A DNA stretch of 7,922 bases, from contig JBOFEZ010000027.1 of the NCBI GenBank assembly GCA_051648365.1, forward strand, positions 1 through 7,922, read 5' to 3'. The notes beneath the pieces were generated by a model. The model saw only the letters and a list, made by a program, of their open reading frames with translations. It did no database searches and was not told the origin of the DNA. A program made the translations under genes and the position numbers. Below, piece after piece: positions 1-7,552 of this stretch. This DNA comes from JAGNZR01 sp051648365 (GTDB lineage: Bacteria > Fusobacteriota > Fusobacteriia > Fusobacteriales > Fusobacteriaceae). Positions within the stretch are counted from its first letter, which is position 1. Every line of letters starts with the position of its first letter.

Positions 1-791
1 GTACTATTTTCTAAAAGAATATCAATTCCAGGTTTCTTCTCTTTGAGAATATCTATTAAAAGTTTGTAGTTAAAATCTCCAAAAGTCGCCGGAACTATCT
101 CTATCTTTCCGTTTTTTATAATATAATCTTTAGCATGTATAACTGCTATTTTATCCCCAAAAAGCCGGAACGACTCTCGGATAATCTCATCCTGGGAATG
201 ATAATTTTTCTCTGTTAAAAAATTTACGGGATCAAATATCACGACCAAATTTTCACTCTTCATCTGATCCAAAACTCTTTTCATTTTTTTAGGGGTATTA
301 ACTATATGGGTGGCTACACCTTCTATGCCCACTAAAACTCCCAATTTTTCAGCATGTTTAAGAATAATTTTCAACGTTTCTATAAATCTATCAAAAGCTT
401 CCTCACTTTCATTTTCCACGGTATATCTATATTCTCTGTTATAGCACCCTGTCTCTGTTCCGACAATAGCATTCCCTATAAATTTTGAAAGCCGAAGATG
501 CTCTTTGAATTTCTCAATCTCTCTCAACATCATTTCATCATCTGGATTAGCCATATTTATATATGAACCTAAAACAGATACATCTAAATCATGTTTTTTA
601 AGATTAGCTCCTATAAAATTTCCCAATCCTGGTGTTAGCTTCCCTTCCAAGTTTTCCATACCATGAAAAGATTTATTCAGAGCCAACTGGATAGATTGTG
701 CTCCCTTAACTTTTATCATTTCGCAAAGTTCAGAGAGATTTTCTAAAGAATATTTCCCCATATCATGAGCTCTTATCCCTATTCTTAACAT
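1..791 (-). CDS. Sugar phosphate isomerase/epimerase-like TIM-barrel protein (C-terminus off the left edge)
   Basis: Partial gene: 263 complete codons are visible and the reading frame is still open at base 1. The start at 791 is set by a strong SD (GGAGG) that overlaps the TAA stop of uxaA, 9 nt upstream. The sequence fits the xylose isomerase-like / AP endonuclease 2 superfamily, whose members isomerise or epimerise sugars with a divalent metal. The four expected metal ligands at barrel strand ends can be seen: E157 (in GIEGV), D187 (in FDPVN), H219 (in VIHAKD) and E261 (in LLEN). Nearly the whole domain is therefore present, probably lacking only the last few residues or helix. No signal peptide, so cytoplasmic. 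As the last visible gene of a galacturonate operon it may act on a ketohexuronate or an aldonate-derived intermediate. The exact substrate cannot be read from sequence. The family call is firm; the role is inference. Confidence 0.85.
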   Translation of the reverse strand, partial: MLRIGIRAHDMGKYSLENLSELCEMIKVKGAQSIQLALNKSFHGMENLEGKLTPGLGNFIGANLKKHDLDVSVLGSYINMANPDDEMMLREIEKFKEHLRLSKFIGNAIVGTETGCYNREYRYTVENESEEAFDRFIETLKIILKHAEKLGVLVGIEGVATHIVNTPKKMKRVLDQMKSENLVVIFDPVNFLTEKNYHSQDEIIRESFRLFGDKIAVIHAKDYIIKNGKIEIVPATFGDFNYKLLIDILKEKKPGIDILLENS

Positions 792-800
792 GCTGCCTCC

Positions 801-2279
801 TTACAATGTCACTCCAGTTTTAAATATCGCCAATTCCTTAAAGTTGTTTTTCTCGTTATTCACTTTTTTACCATTAGCAATTTTCACAATAAAATCAACA
901 AACTCTTCTAGCATATCTTCCATAGCAACATCCTTTGAAACAAGTTTCCCAGCATCAAAATCTATCCATCTTTTTTTCAGCTGAGCCAATGGGGTATTGG
1001 TGGAAATTTTTACCGTAGGAACAAAACCTCCATAAGGATTTCCACGCCCAGTTGTGAAAAGAACCATTTGGCATCCAGCCGCCGCCAAAGCTGTAGTAGC
1101 TACAAGATCATTTCCAGGAGATTCAAGAAGATTGAGTCCTTTGCATTTTAAAATTTCTCCATATCTAAGCACATCTTTAACTAATGTTGTTCCAGATTTC
1201 TCTGTACACCCGAGAGATTTTTCTTCCAGAGTTGTTATTCCTCCCTTTTTATTTCCAGGAGATGGATTTTCGTATATTACCTGATTATGGGATAGGAAAA
1301 ATTCTTTAAATTCATTTACTAAAGTGACAGTCTTTTGGAAAACTTCCATATTTTCGCATCTTTCCATTAGAAGATGCTCCGCTCCAAACATCTCAGGAAC
1401 CTCCGTAAGAACTGTTGTCCCTCCATTGTTTATTATATAATCCGAAAATTTCCCTAAAAGAGGGTTTGCAGTTATTCCAGAGAAACCGTCAGAACCACCA
1501 CATTCCAGGCCAAAAGAAAGTTCTGAAAGTTTCCCTTTTTCTCTTCTATCCTTTCTCATATTTTCATAAAGTTCACCCAGGATTTTTTTTATCTCTTCTA
1601 TTTCGTCCTCTACTTCTTGAGCTACAAGAAATTTTGTTCTCTTTCTATCGTATTCTCCCAAAGTTTCCTCAAATACAGAAATCTGATTATTCTCACATCC
1701 CAATCCCAGAACCAAAACGCCTCCACAATTAGGATGTTTTATGAGATCTTGAAGTATAGTTCTTGTGTTAACATGGTCATCTCCCATCTGAGAGCATCCA
1801 TAATTATGAGTCATTACATTCACTCCATCTATCTCTTCAAGAGAGTTCTCCTGTTGAAACTCATTCATAGCTATTTTAGCTATCCCATTCACACATCCAA
1901 CAGTAGGAACTATCCATAATTCATTTCTAATTCCTATTTTCCCATTTCCTCGTCTATAAATCTCTATCTCTCTATCAAAGCCTTTAAAAGAATTTGCATA
2001 TGGTTTCTGCAAATATTTATACTTACCAAGATTATGTAAATTAGTTTTAAGATTGTGGGTATGAATCCAACTTCCTCTTTTTATATCTTGAGTAGCACAC
2101 CCTATACTCTGCCCATACTTAACCACATGTTTACCTTTCAATATATCCTCTGTTGCCACTTTATGGCCGATTGGAATTTCCTCCAACACTTGAATATTTT
2201 CAATTACAGCACCAGCTTCAATTTTTTCAATAGCGATAAATACGTTATCTTTTTTATGAATTTTTATATATTTCTTCAT
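801..2279 (-). CDS. uxaA: Altronate dehydratase UxaA
   Basis: A 492-aa protein, close to the length of E. coli UxaA. It dehydrates D-altronate to 2-keto-3-deoxy-D-gluconate in the cytoplasmic isomerase pathway for galacturonate. Residues 1 to about 78 form the N-terminal SAF domain (GHKVATEDI, then KYGQSIGCATQDIKRG and a WIHTHN end). The UxaA/GarD catalytic region follows, with family motifs NYGCSQMGDDH (C162), LGLGCENNQ (C195), LECGGSDGFSGITANP (C260) and SLGCTEKSGTT (C358), and the C-terminal signature GRGNPYGGFVPTVKIS near 411-426. The conserved Cys and His residues suit an iron- or manganese-dependent enzyme. The start codon overlaps the uxaB stop as ATGA, with AGGG 6 nt upstream, so the two are probably translationally coupled. 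Full length with no visible lesion. UxaA is preferred over galactarate dehydratase GarD because uxaB is directly upstream. Confidence 0.95.
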   Translation of the reverse strand: MKKYIKIHKKDNVFIAIEKIEAGAVIENIQVLEEIPIGHKVATEDILKGKHVVKYGQSIGCATQDIKRGSWIHTHNLKTNLHNLGKYKYLQKPYANSFKGFDREIEIYRRGNGKIGIRNELWIVPTVGCVNGIAKIAMNEFQQENSLEEIDGVNVMTHNYGCSQMGDDHVNTRTILQDLIKHPNCGGVLVLGLGCENNQISVFEETLGEYDRKRTKFLVAQEVEDEIEEIKKILGELYENMRKDRREKGKLSELSFGLECGGSDGFSGITANPLLGKFSDYIINNGGTTVLTEVPEMFGAEHLLMERCENMEVFQKTVTLVNEFKEFFLSHNQVIYENPSPGNKKGGITTLEEKSLGCTEKSGTTLVKDVLRYGEILKCKGLNLLESPGNDLVATTALAAAGCQMVLFTTGRGNPYGGFVPTVKISTNTPLAQLKKRWIDFDAGKLVSKDVAMEDMLEEFVDFIVKIANGKKVNNEKNNFKELAIFKTGVTL

Positions 2280-3727
2280 AATTCACCCTTTTCAAGAATA
2301 GTTCTTACTCCTTTTTTTTCTATTCTGTATATATTAGTACCCAATTTTTCTACGAAACCTGGTACCTCATTCAATTTATAACCCCAATGATCTAGAGATG
2401 CTATAGCACAAGCTATTTTCTTAGCCACTTCAAGAGTTCCATCATACGAATCCCATAAATTTTTATAAAGATCTAAAAATCTCTGCTCATCGTTCAACGG
2501 AATCATTTGATTTTCACGTTTTCCTCTGTAAAAAACCACAAGAGCAGCAAGAGAGAACACCATATGCTTCGGAAGTTTTTTCTTCTCCTCAATATATGTA
2601 ATCATCTGCGGAAGAATTCTAGTTTTAAATTTAAACATTGAATTAAGAGATATAGAAAGAAGTTCATGCTTCACAAATGGATTGCTAAATCTTTTTATGA
2701 CAGAATCTGCAAACTCTTCAAGTTCTTTTTTATCCATATCAAGAGAGGGGATTATCTCTTCTCCGATAAGATTTTCTAAAAATTTTCTTATATAATCATC
2801 ATCCAAACTTTCTTTAACTCTATCTATACCACACAGATAACTTACAGGAACCAGAGCCGTATGAGAACCATTCAAAATCCCAACTTTTCTTTCTTTATAG
2901 GATTTTATATCCTCTACTACCTTTATATTCAGTCCCGAATCTTTAATAGAAAGTTTATCCTCAAGCCATTTAGGACCCTGGATTACAAAAAGATGAAAAT
3001 ATTCTCCTGCCACCATAAATTTATCCTGATAACCGAGTTCCTTCTCTAAAGTTTCTTTTTCATCTCTAGGATAACCTGTAACTATTCTATCTACTAAAGA
3101 TGAGCACCATGTATTCCTGTTTTCCAACCAATTTATGAATTCTATTTCTAGATTCCAAAGCTCACAATATTGAAAAACTATTTTTTTCAGCTCTTCTCCA
3201 TTATAATCTATTAGTTCACAAGGGATTATTATCAATCCTTTAGTTGTATCTCCCTTGAAATATTTATACCTCATATGCAAAAATTTTGTTAACTTCCCAG
3301 GAAAAGATACCTGCGGTTCCATTTGGTATTTATCCTCACTGTTAAAAACTATCCCTGCCTCTGTTGTATTGGAAAATACAAATTCCAAATCTGGATTTAG
3401 AAAAGTTTCTATCACCTTTGAGTATTCAGTATAAACATTTAACTCTCTGTTTACAGACGAGATTATTCTTTTATTATCAATAAGTTTCCCCTCTTCGTCT
3501 ATTCCACGAATTATAGTTGTATATAATCCATCTTGAGTACTCAGCGAAGGTGGAAATTTTGTATCAATAGGACGGACAACAGTTATTCCCGCATCCAGTC
3601 CTTTTTTTTCATTCAGTATATCCAATTGCCAATCTATGAAACAACGCAGAAAGTTTCCTTCTCCGAACTGCACCACTCTCTCGCTATATTTTTTCATCCC
3701 CTGAAAATTGCCTCTATTTAATATCAT
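2276..3727 (-). CDS. uxaB: Tagaturonate reductase (altronate oxidoreductase) UxaB
   Basis: A 483-aa NADH-dependent enzyme of the polyol-specific long-chain dehydrogenase (mannitol dehydrogenase) family. It reduces D-tagaturonate to D-altronate. The nucleotide-binding region starts at VVQFGEGNFLR (18-28), followed by VVRPID (50-55) and SLSTQDGLYTTIIRG (61-75). Family blocks SNTTEAG (119-125), PCELIDYNG (169-177) and LVDRIVTGYPRDE (211-223) are intact. The catalytic K-x4-N-x2-H triad of the family is seen as K281, N286, H289 in KVGILNGSH. The first Met is supported because LNRGNF matches the N-terminus known from E. coli UxaB (LNRRDF), and a GGGAGAGGA SD precedes it. The start lies inside the end of the GH28 gene (14-nt overlap, different frame) and the stop overlaps uxaA by 4 nt, so expression should be coupled on both sides. 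No defect seen. Confidence 0.96.
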   Translation of the reverse strand: MILNRGNFQGMKKYSERVVQFGEGNFLRCFIDWQLDILNEKKGLDAGITVVRPIDTKFPPSLSTQDGLYTTIIRGIDEEGKLIDNKRIISSVNRELNVYTEYSKVIETFLNPDLEFVFSNTTEAGIVFNSEDKYQMEPQVSFPGKLTKFLHMRYKYFKGDTTKGLIIIPCELIDYNGEELKKIVFQYCELWNLEIEFINWLENRNTWCSSLVDRIVTGYPRDEKETLEKELGYQDKFMVAGEYFHLFVIQGPKWLEDKLSIKDSGLNIKVVEDIKSYKERKVGILNGSHTALVPVSYLCGIDRVKESLDDDYIRKFLENLIGEEIIPSLDMDKKELEEFADSVIKRFSNPFVKHELLSISLNSMFKFKTRILPQMITYIEEKKKLPKHMVFSLAALVVFYRGKRENQMIPLNDEQRFLDLYKNLWDSYDGTLEVAKKIACAIASLDHWGYKLNEVPGFVEKLGTNIYRIEKKGVRTILEKGEL

Positions 3728-5246
3728 ATTCCTCTCCCTCTATCCCTTTAAGCTCTACATTTTTTATATTGAGATTTTTTATGTTTTCCAATATAAATCC
3801 TCGCTTCTTTACCACAGGACAATTTAAAAACATTTCTACATCCCCAGCCTTTACCTCTTCCGAATCAATTTCAATGTACAAATTTTCTAAATTCAAATTT
3901 TCTATGGGTTTTTCTGGTAATCCAGCTATATATCCAGCCGCTATTTTCACGCCTGTTGCTTTTATATTTTTATAAGTAATATTTTTTATTGCTGGGGTTC
4001 TTTCATCCACACAAAGAATTTTCCGGGTGGCAACATATTCACTCTTCCCATCAGGGTCGCAGAAATAAAAAGGATTTACGGTAAATGGGGTCGCCACATT
4101 TATCATTTCTATATTCTCTGCATAGATTTCATCTATTATCCCATCTTCTCCTCTTCCTCTTCTAGTCTTCATTCTTATTCCTCTGTCTGTATGATAAAAT
4201 ACACAGTTGCGTATTCTCACATTTTTTACCCCACCAGCCATTTCACTTCCTATAACTACAGCTCCATGGCCAAATTTCATAAGAGAGTTTCTTATCACAA
4301 CATTTTCAGTAGGAATCTTATATTTTTTCCCCATATATATTTTCCCAGATTTTATCGCTATACAATCATCTCCCACAGAAAATTTAACACCTAAAATCGT
4401 CACATCTCTACATGATTCAGGATCTATTCCATCTGTATTAGGTGAATTATCTGGGTTTTCTATTGTAAGATTTAAGAATTTAATTCCTTGACAAAAATAA
4501 GGATGGACTGTCCAAGAGGGGGAGTTTTGTATTGTTACTCCTTCCACAGTTATATTTTTACATCTGTTAAGAAAAATTGTCCTAGGACGCCAAGCTAACT
4601 TCTTTTTCATTTTAGGATTTTTCCACCATGTTTCGGTGCCCCCTCCACCATCTATAATTCCCTCTCCTACTATACTTATATTTTCTACGTCTATTCCATT
4701 AACTACACCCGCATATATGTCCAGCGGATTCCCTTCCCAGCTTCCATAATTGAATTCCTCTCCATTCTTTCCATCTACAATTCCAGGGAGAACAGAGTAA
4801 TTTTCAATATCTCCAGAACCTTGGAGAACAGCTCCCACGGCAATCTCTAAAGTCATATGACTTTTTAAAAATATGGAATTCACCTTATAAATACCTTCCG
4901 AGAGATATACCGTGCCATTTTTAGGGCAGGCAGCTATAGCTGTCTGTATGGCTAAAGTATCATCTTTCTTCCCATCTCCTGCTGCTCCGAATTTTTTCAC
5001 TCCCAATCGGACACTTTCCCTAAGAGTTCTAAAATAATCTTTACCTAACAGAATCCCTTTCTCTTTTAGTTCTATCAGATATTCAGTCTCTGGAATCAAA
5101 TTGTGAAGAGAGAAGCTGTTCCGCTTCTCTTCCCTCATAAATTTTCCATTTAGATAAATATCTATTTTTTTTCCTGAAAAATAGCATTTATAATTTTCAA
5201 TTTCAAAGCTTCCACTTCTTGATGTTATATTTTGAATTCTAAGCAT
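3714..5246 (-). CDS. Cytoplasmic GH28 polygalacturonase with FN3-like N-terminal domain
   Basis: A 510-aa glycoside hydrolase family 28 protein that hydrolyses alpha-1,4-galacturonosyl bonds by inversion. Residues 1-75 look like a fibronectin-III-like module (NSFSLHNLIPETEYLIEL, closing with FRT). The right-handed beta-helix starts with a pectate-lyase-3-type motif, FGAAGDGKKDDTLAIQTAI (86-104). All GH28 active-site signatures are present: NTDGID (270-275), GDD (292-294), GHG (326-328) and R358-M-K360, the RIK equivalent. Expected catalytic acids are D272, D293 and D294, with H327, R358 and K360 in the substrate site. There is no signal peptide, so it probably works inside the cell on oligogalacturonides imported by the adjacent permeases, feeding galacturonate to UxaB and UxaA. 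An AGGGG SD abuts the permease stop 3 nt upstream. An exo-acting mode is likely from domain layout and location, but xylogalacturonan or rhamnogalacturonan fragments cannot be excluded as substrates. Confidence 0.92.
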   Translation of the reverse strand: MLRIQNITSRSGSFEIENYKCYFSGKKIDIYLNGKFMREEKRNSFSLHNLIPETEYLIELKEKGILLGKDYFRTLRESVRLGVKKFGAAGDGKKDDTLAIQTAIAACPKNGTVYLSEGIYKVNSIFLKSHMTLEIAVGAVLQGSGDIENYSVLPGIVDGKNGEEFNYGSWEGNPLDIYAGVVNGIDVENISIVGEGIIDGGGGTETWWKNPKMKKKLAWRPRTIFLNRCKNITVEGVTIQNSPSWTVHPYFCQGIKFLNLTIENPDNSPNTDGIDPESCRDVTILGVKFSVGDDCIAIKSGKIYMGKKYKIPTENVVIRNSLMKFGHGAVVIGSEMAGGVKNVRIRNCVFYHTDRGIRMKTRRGRGEDGIIDEIYAENIEMINVATPFTVNPFYFCDPDGKSEYVATRKILCVDERTPAIKNITYKNIKATGVKIAAGYIAGLPEKPIENLNLENLYIEIDSEEVKAGDVEMFLNCPVVKKRGFILENIKNLNIKNVELKGIEGEEYDIK

Positions 5247-5249
5247 ATT

Positions 5250-6155
5250 TTACCCCTTGACACTTCCGGCTGTAATTCCATCTACAAAGTGACGTTGAGC
5301 AGAGAAGAATACAATAAGTGACGGTATTAAAGCTATTATAGACATGGCAATTACCTGATTCCATTGAGTAGTTGAACTCGAATCCATAGAAAGTTTAAGT
5401 GCTATCGCCACTGGGTATTTCTCTACACTGTTCAGGTAGATAAGAGGACCTAAGAAATCATTCATAGACCACATAAATTGGAACAGTGAAACAGAAATAA
5501 GCGCCGGTTTTAAAACTGGAATCAAAATATAAATCAAAGTTTGAAAACTATTACATCCATCTATACATGCTGCTTCCTCTAAATCTTTCGGTATTCCTCT
5601 CATAAACTGTATCAGCATAAATACGAAGAAAGTATCTGTTGCAAAAGCCGCAGGTACAAACAGCGGATAGAAACTGTTCAACCATCCGAAATCTCTAAAC
5701 ATAAGGAATTGAGGTATTCTCAAAACTATATTCGGAAGTAGAAGTGTTGATATAAGTATCGCAAACATAATTTTTTTTCCTACAAAACGGAATCTCGCAA
5801 AACCATAAGCTGTTAGGGTACACGATATTACAGTAAATATCACTTTCGGTATAACTATTTTGAAAGTATTGACGAAATATTTAGCAAAAGTATATTGAGT
5901 CGACGTTTCCCATCCCTTTACATAGCCGGAAAAATCAAATTGTTTAGGTATAAATCCCGCACTTGTAAATATCTCTGAATTACTTTTAAAGGATGCTCCC
6001 AATAACCATATCAGCGGATAGAGCATTACAAATCCAACCAATATAAGCAAAAAATAACGTATTCCTGCATTTATAATCGCCTTTCTCCTATTATTTGACA
6101 ACCTCTTTTTGTTAAGAGCTTCTATATCCAATACTTGAACCTTTTGTGAACTCAT
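5250..6155 (-). CDS. ABC sugar transporter permease, MalG/CUT1 type
   Basis: Inner-membrane permease of the carbohydrate-uptake-1 group (MalG, YtcP/YesQ-like), 301 aa from the chosen start. About six hydrophobic segments are seen, near 30-52, 97-119, 128-146, 160-184, 211-234 and 270-286 in this numbering. The ATPase-coupling EAA loop reads EEAACIDGCNSF, ending in ILIPVLKP, between segments 4 and 5. The family sequence WSMNDFLGPLIYL follows. An in-frame ATG 18 nt upstream (6173) would overlap the preceding permease by 14 nt and lacks an SD. The ATG at 6155 has GGGGAGG 9 nt upstream and is preferred. It pairs with the MalF-type subunit encoded just before it. Neighbouring GH28, uxaB and uxaA suggest oligogalacturonide or other pectin-fragment import, but the substrate is inferred from context only. 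Confidence 0.93.
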   Translation of the reverse strand: MSSQKVQVLDIEALNKKRLSNNRRKAIINAGIRYFLLILVGFVMLYPLIWLLGASFKSNSEIFTSAGFIPKQFDFSGYVKGWETSTQYTFAKYFVNTFKIVIPKVIFTVISCTLTAYGFARFRFVGKKIMFAILISTLLLPNIVLRIPQFLMFRDFGWLNSFYPLFVPAAFATDTFFVFMLIQFMRGIPKDLEEAACIDGCNSFQTLIYILIPVLKPALISVSLFQFMWSMNDFLGPLIYLNSVEKYPVAIALKLSMDSSSTTQWNQVIAMSIIALIPSLIVFFSAQRHFVDGITAGSVKG

Positions 6156-6159
6156 CCTA

Positions 6160-7035
6160 TTATTCCTCCCCATCTGAATAGTGTACCCAGTGTTTCTGGC
6201 TGCTAAATGTTATAGCAGTAAATATCATAATTATTAAAAATAAAAACCACGACATAGCACTTCCATAACCCATCTTATAATAACCGAAAGTATTTTCATA
6301 TATCATAAGCGGAAGAAGGTAAGTGGATTTCAAAGGTCCTCCTCCAGTTATAATATAAGGCGCATTAAACTCTTGGAATGCCTGAACAAGCTGCATTATA
6401 AAATTAAAAAATATTACAGGAGTAATCATCGGAACTGTTATAGATATAAACGTTCTAAATTTTGAAGCTCCATCTATTTTAGCGGCTTCATATAGATCTT
6501 CTGGTATATTTTTCAGAGCCGCAAGGAATATAACCATAGCAGACCCAAATTGCCAAGAACGTAATAAACTTATTGTAAAAAGAGCATACCTAGGATCTCC
6601 AAGCCAACTGATTCCCTCTATTCCAAAAACTCCGAGAGCTATATTTACAAGTCCGGTATCTGCGAAAAGAAATTTCCAAAGTACCGAGATTGCTACACTG
6701 CCTCCTAAAATCGAAGGAATATAATAGGCTGTACGAAATATATTTACACCTTTAAGCTTAAAATTCAGTATATGAGCTATAAAAAGTGCAAATGCTAATT
6801 TCACAGGCACAGTCATAAAAACATATTTTATAGTATTCATAAAACTTTTTAAAAAGAGTTCATCTTGGAGCATATCTCTATAATTTTTTAGCCCTATAAA
6901 ACTCGCCTCATCTATAAGATTATAATCTGTAAAACTTATCACAAAAGATGATACAAATGGAAATAAACTAAAAACAAGTATTCCAATTATCCATGGAAGT
7001 ATATATAAATAACCTGTGTATTTCGAATGTTTCAT
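6160..7035 (-). CDS. ABC sugar transporter permease, MalF/UgpA/CUT1 type
   Basis: A 291-aa inner-membrane permease of the binding-protein-dependent CUT1 class (UgpA, LplB/YesP-like). It begins with YLYILPWIIGILVFSLFP, the typical first membrane helix, then SFTDYN and FIGLKNY, characteristic of the first periplasmic stretch. Further hydrophobic segments lie near 66-90, 103-125, 152-174, 202-222 and 257-278. The EAA loop reads YEAAKIDGASKF, ending in ITVPMITP (182-206), and would dock an MsmX/UgpC-type ATPase. GGGPLKSTYLLPLMIYENTF near 231-250 is also family-typical. A TTGGAGG SD precedes the start. It follows the GH105 remnant by 13 nt and precedes the MalG-type gene by 4 nt, and should form a heterodimer with that product. 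No binding-protein or ATPase gene is adjacent, so these must be encoded elsewhere or beyond the left edge. Confidence 0.94.
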   Translation of the reverse strand: MKHSKYTGYLYILPWIIGILVFSLFPFVSSFVISFTDYNLIDEASFIGLKNYRDMLQDELFLKSFMNTIKYVFMTVPVKLAFALFIAHILNFKLKGVNIFRTAYYIPSILGGSVAISVLWKFLFADTGLVNIALGVFGIEGISWLGDPRYALFTISLLRSWQFGSAMVIFLAALKNIPEDLYEAAKIDGASKFRTFISITVPMITPVIFFNFIMQLVQAFQEFNAPYIITGGGPLKSTYLLPLMIYENTFGYYKMGYGSAMSWFLFLIIMIFTAITFSSQKHWVHYSDGEE

Positions 7036-7048
7036 TTTTCCTCCAATT

Positions 7049-7552
7049 TTATTCTAAATTATTTTTCAAATACAAATACTCACTATAGGCCATCATAAAC
7101 GCCTGAATATCTCGAGGTTTGTTGTGTACAAGATTTTCAAAGTTTTTGACCCCAAATTCTAAATATTCCTCTGAGAGTTGATTCAGTCTTACACCCTTCA
7201 TTATTGCGTAGGCAATCATGGACGAATCTTTTTGGCTCTGAGTGTCTATAACTTCCACCACTATTTCTTTCAATACCAGTTGAAGATTTCTATAATGTTC
7301 AAAAATTTCTTCCGAAATATTCTCCAATGTATCAACTAATGTCATCAGATACAATCCCGTAGTTTTTTCATCTACAAGATGTTTTTTCGCATCTTGAAAA
7401 TTTTTAATTATTCCATCATATCCTGCCTTCTGATTAAAAAATGTTTCATAAGCAGCATAGTAGGGTAGAGTACTATACAACTCTTTAAGTGCGCTTTCGG
7501 CTTCACTACTACACTTATTTTTTTCTTTTTTCATAACCTCATCCACATCCAT
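7049..7552 (-). CDS. Internally deleted GH105-like protein (probable non-catalytic remnant), first gene of the operon
   Basis: A 167-aa open frame. Several segments match, in order and in one frame, the middle and C-terminal parts of family GH105 (unsaturated rhamnogalacturonyl hydrolases such as YteR/YesR, normally about 360-380 aa). These are LKELYSTLPYYAAYETFFN (22-40), KHLVDEKTTGLY (57-68), YLMTLVDTLENISEEIFEHY (68-87), SSMIAYAIMKGVRL (110-123), YLEFGVKNFENLV (130-142) and the terminal AFMMAYSEYLYL (151-162). The N-terminal third of the family is absent and three internal blocks appear to be missing, at about residues 67-69, 102-109 and 144-150. The catalytic Asp of the family's W-x-D-x-L-Y motif is not there: the site reads ALKELYS. 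The family's YHAWD, FWxRGxGW and VAGLG-type motifs are absent too. No signal peptide. The start is uncertain: GGAG touches the ATG at 7552 with no spacer, while GTG at 7546 sits 6 nt away. Probably catalytically dead; decaying or repurposed. Confidence 0.75.
   Translation of the reverse strand: MDVDEVMKKEKNKCSSEAESALKELYSTLPYYAAYETFFNQKAGYDGIIKNFQDAKKHLVDEKTTGLYLMTLVDTLENISEEIFEHYRNLQLVLKEIVVEVIDTQSQKDSSMIAYAIMKGVRLNQLSEEYLEFGVKNFENLVHNKPRDIQAFMMAYSEYLYLKNNLE

Noticed and set aside
1054..1284. Plus-strand open frames opposite uxaA, uxaB and GH28 (also 790-984, 1415-1732, 1617-1919, 2055-2381, 2861-3049, 3533-3721, 3769-3975, 4191-4394 and 4207-4491)
   Set aside because: They lie antisense to genes with intact family motifs, have composition typical of reversed A+T-rich coding sequence, and show no recognisable domains. 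They are shadows.
801..2279. Galactarate dehydratase GarD as an alternative for the UxaA call
   Set aside because: Length, fused SAF domain and direct coupling to uxaB favour altronate dehydratase.
7049..7552. Calling the 167-aa gene a simple frameshifted pseudogene
   Set aside because: The frame is open throughout and all family-like segments lie in that one frame, so the losses look like in-frame deletions. It is kept as a CDS with a note that it is probably inactive.
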